Positions 54,722 to 64,000 of a DNA stretch of 64,000 bases are shown piece after piece; position 1 is the stretch's first letter; each line of letters starts with the position of its first letter. Under the pieces are notes generated by a model that saw only the letters and a program-made list of their open reading frames with translations, was not told the DNA's origin and searched no databases. Source of the DNA: Cylicocyclus nassatus (Eukaryota > Nematoda > Chromadorea > Rhabditida > Strongylidae); NCBI GenBank assembly GCA_958299035.1, contig CATQJL010000305.1, positions 33,307,733 to 33,371,732 of the forward strand. Direction: 5' to 3'. The translations under genes and the position numbers were made by a program.

Positions 54722-57700
54722 CTACGACTTATACCCATATTGATACTCGAGAAACTGCCTTTCTTCGTCACTCTCCAGTTGGTGACCGATCTCCATCTCC
54801 TAAAATGGGTCACAATCTAGGATTTCCGGCTTAGCAGTACTTCAGTGAAAAAATTAAAGCACAGTTTTTCAAAAACTTGACTATCTTATCTCATGAATCT
54901 TGCTCCTTTGTGAAATTACACATAAACTCACTCAAATAAACGAACATATATATGAAGACAAATCTTGATGAAGTCCTCATACTATATAAAAGAATTATGC
55001 TCCACTTTTCAGTGCAACGATTTTCTCAAGTTTCTATTTATAATCTACTACGCATGATGCATAGAGATGTAAAAGTTGAGGAGGACATTCTTTCAAAAAA
55101 AATTCAGCTTTCAAATGCCCGTTGCTTCAAAAAAAATCATAAAGAGAACGCAGCTGCAGTGAATCTTCAACGCCGCAAACAAGGCCAGAGTTGATAAAAA
55201 AGAAATTTTTTTGCTAACAAGAATAAAAATTCAGAAACGAAGGAAATACCAAGAAAAGAAGGTCAAAATTCGACACAGTAATGCATTTGGCTCACGCGGC
55301 ATTCTTTGCTCAACTTTCATTTTGGCAATAGTTAATCAAACTCACCTTTCTGCGAACCGAGTAATTTCCTCCCCTACGCTCTTCACAGCAACAAGTAACC
55401 AGAATCGAGATGAGAGCTACTGCAACCGCGCACAAAACGGCAATAAACCAAGCTGCACTTCGTAATGATTCTGAAGGTCATATTTTAAATTATTAGAACG
55501 AGATGAAAGTTGGCAGTGCATCACCTTGATTAAGATGAGAGACGTTCTCACTGTTAAGCGTGGTGATGTACAGCGGTTGACTGAATGCCAACTTATTCCC
55601 GTCCTTTGAAACTCCTACAAGCTGATACTTGGAGCCTTCGCGAAGCCCAACGACCTTCAAATAAGTGTTAGGGAGGTAGACCATGCCAGATTCGGAATAG
55701 ACATTGGTATCTGAAACAATAGTTTTCAGAATCAAGAAATCGATTAATTTTATTCAATAGTTGGTTCTGACCGCTGACCTGCAAGAGAGTAGTTTACGTA
55801 GAATGAAGAGCCAGGCATTCGCCATACGTTGTGATTTGATGGCTTCCATTCGACTTCAACGCTATCCAGTAAGACGTTTTTGACCACAAATGTAGGCGGA
55901 TCAGGGTCTGAAATTCAAAGATTGAGCAAACTTTCTTGGATGTAAGAAAACACCCTACTTCTTGCCGGCCACGTTCTGACCGGCCTCATACTTCTTTCGC
56001 CCTCTCCAGCACTCGTCTCACCCCATACAGATACTTTATAAGCAGAGTCAGGATCGCATTTTTCATGAAGATATGCCAGCTGGCGATGTAGCACGTATGT
56101 TTCTTCGGTCTCATCTGGAATATTTGTTTATTGTAAATGTGAGCGGTTATTGGAACGGAACGTACTTCGGTCATTTTCGAAGGCTAAGAAGTATCCTCGC
56201 AGCAGTCCGTTAGGGTGTTTAGGTGGCTCCCAAAGAGCAAGCACTGCATGGGCTCCGACAGCAAAAACTCGCAGATTACTTACTTTCGATGGTACTGGAA
56301 AAGACGAGATTAGGTTACTGTTGATGAATAATCGATAGAACAGGTGGAGCAAAAAAATTTTTGAGCAGAGCGGAAGTCGAGGGAATTTTTGAAAGGCAAA
56401 GCTTTCTGTATAAGACTGTTTTATTTTGGCCACAAATACCTCTAACTGAGATTTCCAATTTTCGTGAGCTCGTAGCCCTACGTTTCCGAAAAAGAATTGC
56501 CAGAAAACTTCTCAAGGCAAATTCAATTTGCAAAAAAAAATTTTAGGAAAGATTCAGTTTTATTGAATAAACTAACATCCTTCCGGTGTTGCCCAGTGCA
56601 CCGCCGGACTTGGTTCGCTAGCATGATGTCGATTTTTTGTTCGAATAACCGCAGAATAGTTGGAGTTGGCTGCCAGAGTCGTGATCAGCTGAATATGCGA
56701 AAATAGCGAGTACTTGAGCAAGAAACATTTAGTCTAAATGCACTCACTTTCTCAGTTTGGTTTGGTAAAGCAAGTATACGATACTTCCGTGCGGGTAGAT
56801 TATCGCGCCAAAACTCTATCTAGAACAGAAAAAATTTAAAGTGAAAATATTGCAAGTGGTACTGTTGTTACACACTTCATAACCACGGAAAAAACCGTTA
56901 ACAGTGGATTCCGGCACCAGCTCCCAAGCAAAGTTGACTGAGGAGAAGTTTACGACTTTCTCAATACGGAAGTTACTTGGGGTTTCCGATGGCACTAAAA
57001 ATTTCTGAGTTTTACATGAAATATTTTCTGGAGGAATTAGGAAATTACCATCTTCTCCCGAGTATCCCTTGATGACTTCTGGTTCTAGAATGCTAGGCCC
57101 AATTGCATTAACAGCTCGAACCTGTACCAAGAATTCACGATAAGTTGGCTGTTCGCGGATGATTGTGTGGTTCTAAAATTCCATAATGTTTATTTGCTCA
57201 GAAATCTGAAAAAAAAATAAAATTTCTGGCGTAAACTTACCGCTTGAGAGTCTTCCACTAGGAATTCTGTCCATGCTGTATGTGGTTCGTTCAGCTTATA
57301 TCTATAAGAAACACAGCTTACAAATTTTGAATGGAATAGTGGTTTACGATACCTGACAAGATACTGTAGATTAGGTGCATTCCAATAATACTTGTCCATT
57401 GGTTCCCAGTACACTACCAAGTTGTCCGGCTCCGTTCCTTCTGCTCTTACTCCACCAGGATTCGAGTACGGGAATGAAGGTCTTGTTTGGCACGAAACGG
57501 TTTTGACCTCGTCTAAAATGTAAATTCTTGTTGTAAGGTGTGCGCTTAACCGTAGGTGTACTTCTAGTTTTACGTTGTTATAGCGAAGAAATCGAAAAAG
57601 AATGTCAATCCCATAAATATGCAACTCGTTTGTTACATTAAGAACACCAAGAACATGTAGAAAATAGCCAGAAAATTTATTCTCCAATTTGATAAGGCTG

Positions 57701-60700
57701 TGTGGTTTCTGTTAGTCGATAACATTTTGGTTTGAAGAGTGTTTCTGTTTGCTTTTGGGCGGGATCACAAATAAGAGCCGGATTACTTACTCGACGATCT
57801 GAGAGCTATCGTGTTTCTATCCGTTACATTGTTAAAAGAAAAAAAGATAAAGAAAAATGAATTATCAAATTTCACAAATTTGGATTTTGCAACACAACTT
57901 ATTAGAACTAGGCATATTAATCTGAATAAATTTTGCATATAGCTCTGCTCAAAGAATTCCTCTACATCCTCCAGTCATGTTTATTTGAAGTTTTCAAAAA
58001 GTTTCGTTCATTTTTGTAGACGTCTGCTGAAGAAAAATTTGTTTAGTATGTGACTGCCAAGGACAAATTTTCAAACCTTCTTTATCTAAAGCAGCGTTCA
58101 GATCCGAGCGACCGTGGGAATTCTCAGCAATCACTCGGAAGGTGTAATTTACCTGAATGGAATTTTCACAAATATGAAGAGGATATTATATAAACGATGG
58201 AAGGAGTGCTCTTACCCAAGGTGTTAAAGTAACATCAGCCTCGAAGTGCTCTTTTTCAACATTGAGTTCGTCGACAACGCGTTCCCAAATGTTCTGCAGA
58301 ATTTGTAAAATTCGATTATTGTCATTTTTGGAAGTGTGACTTGTTTACCTTGCGGAAATCCGTGTGCATCTCTACTGTATACTTCTTTATCTGATCGCCA
58401 TGCTCATCCGAGGCTTTCCACCGTATGACTGCTTTTCTTTCAGAGCATATAACGGGTTCTAGAATTGGATGCGCGGGGACATCTAAAAGCTAGCATTTTA
58501 AATGGCAGACTGGGTTTGCTTTAAGAAAACTATAAACCTTTCACTATAAGCTTCATAGATGCAAGTTTAACGTCGACATCTGTGACTGCAGCGCAGTCTA
58601 TCAGTCCTGAGTGTCTGCCACGAGCTGCATTGATACGCAGTCGATCCGGAAGTATACTAAGAATTCTTGTGTGGCCAAAGCGATTAAAGCATAACAATGT
58701 GCGCTTACTGGAAAGTAGCGCTCTCATTAATTATTTTGCCGTTGATCGTCCACTTGTAGTGCACTTGAAGTCGAGGATCTGCTATGGCTTCACAATGTAA
58801 TTCGGCTGAGTTACCAGCCTCTAACCACAGCTTCTGAGGTGTTGGAATCTTCACGAAGTATGTTGGCTCTGTAAGTTAAGATACGGTAGGAAGAGAGAGG
58901 GAGAGAACTTTTTGCTTGCTGCTTACTGAAAACTTGAAGCCTATTGGTTGCCCGAGCGATTCCATACTTATTCGATACATTGCAGTAGTAGAGTCCTTCA
59001 TCAGCGCTGCTTAGGTCTTGAATAATGAACGTGTTGTTCGGTAGTAACTGCAATTGCTGATTCATTAACTATTTTCGTGAGCTCTGTAATTGTCCTCTAT
59101 ATCGCCCCAGTGTTGTTCTACAGATGAGAACTTTTTTAAAAACCTAATGTATGAACTTTTTCGTTTGCACTTTCAGGATAAGACAAAGAAAGTCAAGGTC
59201 GAAGACTAAAACGGTTGATGGCGCTCACTTGTGTTTTGTTTGTTTTGAATTGCTCTTGAAATAGATGATAGGAGGGATAAAGCGAAACAGCATGAACTAC
59301 ATTTTTTCAAAATTTTGAGGTTTTCTGAGAAGATCTACGATTTTTGTGACTTGTATCAGAACATTGCAATTTAGTTGATGAAAAATGACGAGAGGCATTG
59401 TTTCATTTGTTTTAAGATTGCAAAACAAATGAAAACCGATGGAAAGCTCACTACTCAATTCTTTATCAAAAATTTAAGTGCAAATTTGTGCTCCTGATGC
59501 GCATTAAAGATTCTATAGCAAATCAAACGTGATTTTCACGCGAATATTCTTGTACCAAAATTTTGGAGACGTGAGATTTTCTCGATGTTCAAGGGCGGTA
59601 TGATAAAACTATAAATGGAGCATTTATTGCGCTTTTTGAGTCAATTCAACGATATACCAAAGATAGAAAGTAAGTGGAACTTCAGACCAAAAAAGGATTT
59701 GCATAAGGACACACATTAGCTGTGAGATTGAATCAGATGAGCTGAAGCCAGAAGTGACTTTACAACAAATTCTTGTACTGTCATCAGTTATATAGAAGAG
59801 ATTACCAAGAAAGATTGACATTGAGTTTCTGTGTGTTTTGCAGATCATAAGCCACAGCACAATGCGGCTTAGCTCATTGTTTTTATGGGTCATCAAGCCT
59901 GATTTACTCTCTGGAGTGCATTTCATTAGATATTTTTCGAACTATGCTATCCAAGTCTTTCAAAATAACAACTTTCACTGAAAAAGCTCCGAGTCATCAT
60001 ACGAGGGTCGGAAATTGATTCAGCTTTACTACCACCCTGACGCAACACTCCACAAAGATAAGTTTCCTACAAATGTAATTTCTCATAGTCATTTGGTTTA
60101 CACCGTTGATTCATTGCAATTAACACTCTGCGGTGGCAGTGATTTATGATTGAGACGAGTTAAACACTCATTTCTGGATAAAAATATGGGTTTTTACAGG
60201 AAGTTTTTTGAGTTCGAAAAAATGGAAGGCCGAAACTTTTTTGTCTGCGAAGGGTCATATAGCCCACCTGCGTTTTTCCCTCAATCACTCTGAGAGGGGT
60301 GTCATCGCGATCCACCCATCTGACAACAGGGTCCGGAGCAGCTTCTACATCGCAGTTTAGTGATACGGTACTTCTTAGTACAACTTTCCAAGTACGGTGG
60401 GATGGCATAAGAAAGCGAGGGGCATGAGCTGTAAAAATGAGAATTTTTTGAAAATATGACGTCATGCAAAATACCTTTGACATTGACGAAAGCATTGGCG
60501 TACACGTATCCTAGAGGGTTGGACGCATTGCACTGGTAGACTCCGGTATCGAGATCGTGATTCAACGATGAAAGTCTTAGAACTCGTCCGTTATCCAGCA
60601 AAAGTCGCCGAGGGTCCTCACCCAATTCTGAAATACGAATATGTACCTAATTCATCTAAGAATTGGCAGAAAAATCACCATGTAAGGGCTTTCCGTTCAT

Positions 60701-63175
60701 ACTCCATCGTACTATCGGCGCAGGTCGACCAGATGCGAGGCATTCCAGTTCAGTAGTGCTCTCTTCCGGTTGTTCAATGTCTTTGGGAGGATCGAAATCC
60801 CAGTAAGGAGCAGCTGCAAAGAAAGATTTACGTATTTCCAAAAACAGAAGAAAACTATGGAAATTGCACAAAAGGAGAGACACCGGAATTCGTCTCTTCC
60901 AAGTATTATTTTCAAACATAAGCTATACAACTGCACAAAATCTCGTATGCAAAATACACTAGGCCACACTGTAATATTTATCAGGATTCTTATGATGGTT
61001 ATGACCTAGTACAGCAGTAGTGGAAAAAGTTTTCGATGGCACTTCGATTGGTACTTTTCCTTTCACAGAAAATCTTGATTTTTTCTTACAGCTAAATCTG
61101 CTATACTCAGCACTAGCGCTTTATGAAGTGCGAGTGTTCCCATGAGATCTATCGAAAAATCAGTGATATAATTAACAACTCCGAAAGTTCAGAAGTCAGC
61201 TCTATCGCGTTTATCAAGAAAATAAACCCCTCTCAATTAATTTGGAGATGGGAAAACCTTTTTTAAAAAAGGATGAATTTTTTTTTCTCGAAGGCTGTGA
61301 AGCTTCTTTTCTATCCAGTCTGATTTTCAATACAATACGAAGAAGATGACTTTAGGGCTAATGTGAAGGAGACCTATCTTTGCTTTAAATAAACAAATGC
61401 AAAGAAATCACTTACCCAAAACTCTCACATTCACTGAATGTGACAACTCGCCAGACCGGCATTCGTATCGGCCTGCGTCCTCCGGGTGAACATTCTCTAT
61501 GAGTAGAGTCTTTCCAAAATCGCTTTCAGGCAAGGTCAGATCTTTCAAGCGCGATTTTGGCAGGTTATTATCAACTTTTGACCAGAAAATTGCAGGAAGG
61601 GGTCTAAAGGAAATCATTGTAGTGGAAATGATGTAGCTGTAAGTCATAATTGTACGTTATATACAATTAAGGAAAGTTAATTCTCACCTTCCACCGAAGA
61701 TGCATTGCAGACGTAGTGTTCCACCAGCTTTGACGGTAATTTCACTAGGACTCACGTATAATTTGTGGACAGGCACTGTTTCAGGACCTAAAAAAGCATA
61801 TGAATTTCTTTAACTCATGTTGAACGGTATGGAGGAAATTCCAGAAAAGGATTGCGATCTCTGAATGTTATTTCTAGCTGCTGACTGCGTAATTTGCATA
61901 ACCAAAAAAGCCAAGTCTTTCCCCGCTCCTCCTGAAATAAAAAGGCCCATATCCGCTCCCCCAAGCAATGTGGTTGCCGAGTCCATAACTCATCGAACTC
62001 GTTTGCCTCACAAATGGCGTGCCAATTGATTAAACAAAAACGGCTATAAAGCCACCAAGCTGCTCTATTCGACAAATCAGAGTAGCTCGTAAAGTAATGG
62101 CTAGTGAGCTTTTTCATGGAGCAGAAGGGGATAATGACAGAAACCGCGGAAAAATCTTTGCAAATGGTGTCAACCGGATCTGTATCCATAGATTGAACAC
62201 GATGCCAGCATACTTAGTTTCAGACAAGATCTAGTGAATCTAGAGCTTTTGTGTCTTTTGTCATATTCTCCATTCTACATTGAAAAGTGTCTATTGAATT
62301 GATAGGCTGTGTTTGATAGTAACTCATTGAAGTAGATCTTGAGAACGACTAAATTAACATGAGAAAGAAATTTTCCAGGAAAGGGTGTTGTCACTACATC
62401 CCTTTGAATGAGATTTATGTAACAGGTTACAGAAAGTTTGAAATATAGGAAAAAGCTTTGTAGCTCCTCCTGTCCGCATTTCAGAGACCGTCAAAATGCC
62501 AGAGTACATATGCATGTCAATTTTTTGATTATCAATCTTGTCAAAACATTATTTTGAATTTTGAAGATTAAAGTCGGACAACAAAGCATGATCGGAGAAA
62601 ACTTATATCAGAGGAACACAAGGGTTCGAAGATTTGCCAATCATCACCTTTTATACAAAAAGTACACCTCAGTGGCGATCCGAAGAAATTTCTTTTTGGA
62701 AGAAGGGACGCCATCGACATGTTTAAGTGAACAGCGTGGCATAATTTGAAAAAATCTTGGGATGCTTTTAACCTCAAAGCTCAATTTTTTACGAAGCTAA
62801 TCAAAACTTTCGTAAAATTCCAAAAAATTCCAATCAAAAGTCAAAACAAGTCACTTGCGCAGTTTCGGAACTCATAATTAAATGGTGCCGAATTCATTCA
62901 AATTGTCGACTAACCTTCCCTGGGTGTCACTTCGAGCTGCACGTGATCACCCGATCGGTATTCTCCATGAAGCACAGGTGATGCAGCAGCACATTCGTAG
63001 ATTAAATTCTATAAAAATTTTCTCCACTTTAAAAATATTTTAGTAAGCAACAAAGCAACAACACACCGGTCGCCCATCGTGGAGTTCTACGGACGAGAAT
63101 TGCAGTTTGCCATCACCATCTACGGTGATATGTCGTTTTCGAATTGATTCTATGACTGATCCCTCTTCAGTATCC
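54722..63175 (-). CDS. lad-2: L1CAM-family cell-adhesion receptor, LAD-2-like, 25 exons (5' end missing)
   Basis: Exons, 5' to 3': 63175-63067, 63008-62915, 61787-61688, 61603-61416, 60813-60679, 60627-60475, 60428-60268, 59068-58927, 58868-58709, 58656-58538, 58482-58349, 58293-58216, 58152-58077, 57512-57353, 57301-57241, 57172-57049, 56994-56876, 56819-56748, 56688-56577, 56294-56166, 56114-55959, 55907-55779, 55710-55525, 55470-55346, 54799-54722. All phases fit, giving about 1032 residues. Order: end of Ig2 (1-67), Ig3 to Ig6 (68-453; DAGRYEC, DTGVYQC, DEGLYYC), five FN3 domains (454-965; YWEPMDKYYWNAPNLQYLV), membrane span (971-993) and RRGGNYSVRRK. The tail is only about 39 residues and ends FLEYQYGYKS, without an exact FIGQY ankyrin site. 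The short tail favours lad-2 over sax-7. The signal peptide and Ig1 lie to the right of the window. Confidence 0.9.
59069..60267. other. 1.2-kb L1CAM intron
   Basis: Largest intron of the gene seen here, between the two Ig5 exons. No embedded gene or recognisable repeat. Confidence 0.5.
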
Positions 63176-64000
63176 CTGAAAAAGCAGGAAATTCAGATAA
63201 TCCTTCTGCTATCACCTGTGGAATTTGTGCTTGAATGGTTTTTTCACAATTTTTATATTTTTGTATTCTTTCCTTTTCTTCATGAAAATTCTCGCTTCTG
63301 ATCCCCTAAACTATAATACACATGTTTCTATTAGCCCCCAAGAAAATCCATCATTTTCGCAGTCTCATGGCTTATCGCATTAGCAGGGGTAATGCAGCCG
63401 AGGGGAATTAGTTACTCCACTTCGGCCAGACCTCATTCCGGCCGAACAAAAGAACAACAGCGTGCTTTGGAGGCAAAAATTTGCCATGAGTTTTGGAGTA
63501 CTTGCTCTCGTTACACATAGGACTCAGGAGTGCTCGTATAGCTTGTCCTAATACTTGAGTAAATGGCGACAACTCTGAGTCGCCAGCAATGAGATTAGAT
63601 TGGGGATAATAAGATTCTGCCATCAAAAGCAACCATGAAATTTTCTCTCGTGTTGTTTTGATTAAAGTGGCGACAAAAAATGAAGTAGTGAAATGGACCT
63701 GTGGACCTTGCAGTCTAGAAAAATTCCAGGAGTAACAATGGTTCTTTTCGCACAATGTGGGTCTGCTAATTGGTTATTACACTGGCAGTAATTACCACGG
63801 ATTGATGATTCGCAGGCCTAACACGACTGGTTATTAGGTCAGAGTGGGATTTGGCCCAAGTGAAAAAAAAACAAAGGGCTAGCAAGATAAGGCCCTCGAA
63901 GAATCAGGCAAAAAAGACTACATATTGTACAAAGTAATCTGAATGCATCTCAAAAACAGAATGGAGATGAACGGAGTGCATTTCTAGTAAGTCGATATAT
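63176..64000. other. Intron or upstream DNA of the L1CAM gene; no exon recognised
   Basis: The first exon seen starts in phase 2, so coding sequence must continue upstream. No Ig1 or signal-peptide exon could be found in the remaining 825 bp. A 115-codon minus frame at 63755-63408 lacks Ig features. Confidence 0.4.

Noticed and set aside
54952..55194. 80-codon plus-strand frame near the L1CAM tail
   Set aside because: Lies antisense in the intron between the membrane exon and the last exon; no motif.
1..64000. CRISPR arrays, operon-type bacterial genes, spliced-leader RNA genes, rRNA genes
   Set aside because: No regularly spaced short repeats, Shine-Dalgarno-spaced genes, GGTTTAATTACCCAAGTTTG leader, or rRNA cores were found by eye.

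Overview
The window looks like nuclear DNA of a strongylid (hookworm-type) nematode. It has two multi-exon genes with short introns, many of them about 45-70 bp, and TTTCAG-type acceptors. Their products match nematode plexin and L1CAM proteins. The rest is crowded with mariner-type inverted-repeat elements, Penelope-like retroelements, a CR1/Jockey-like LINE and a small LTR element. No bacterial, plasmid or CRISPR feature is visible. The species call is inference.

Layout, left to right. 1-585 is a broken mariner-type transposase (minus). 607-3990 is a Penelope-like element with a C-terminal GIY-YIG domain, split by an 809-bp TA-flanked inverted-repeat insertion. 4493-11001 (plus) is the 3' half of a plexin gene: 19 exons covering IPT repeats, transmembrane segment, split GAP domain and Rho-GTPase-binding domain. 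11.0-21.5 kb is gene-poor and holds several foldback elements, a 945-bp near-perfect palindrome, a tandem duplication and an unrecognised cluster of exon-like blocks (14.9-16.2 kb) lying between inverted repeats. 21547-23449 is a 1.9-kb LTR element with gag only. 24.5-30 kb holds a decayed IS630/Tc1-like transposase and more foldback elements.

29.8-37.2 kb is a direct duplication of a roughly 1.15-kb repeat. Its second copy is interrupted by a 4-kb insertion that carries an intact, very A/T-rich 926-residue retroelement ORF. This ORF has an N-terminal GIY-YIG domain followed by a reverse transcriptase, the permuted Chlamys/Naiad-type Penelope architecture. Hammerhead-ribozyme segments lie downstream, in an unusual order. 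37.2-43.9 kb has no gene I can support. 43.9-48.1 kb is an inactivated LINE (minus). 48.4-54.4 kb holds short unrecognised ORFs or exons, a GC-rich repeat array and a Penelope fragment broken by a Helitron/DINE-like element. 54722-63175 (minus) is 25 exons of an L1CAM-family adhesion receptor with a very short cytoplasmic tail, most like nematode LAD-2. Its 5' end lies beyond the right edge.

The two host genes are convergent and about 43.7 kb apart. In C. elegans, LAD-2 works as a co-receptor with a plexin (PLX-2) in semaphorin-guided axon growth, so both products probably act at the neuronal surface. Whether this plexin is the PLX-1 or the PLX-2 orthologue cannot be settled by eye. Both exon models keep phase at every junction, which is the strongest support for them.
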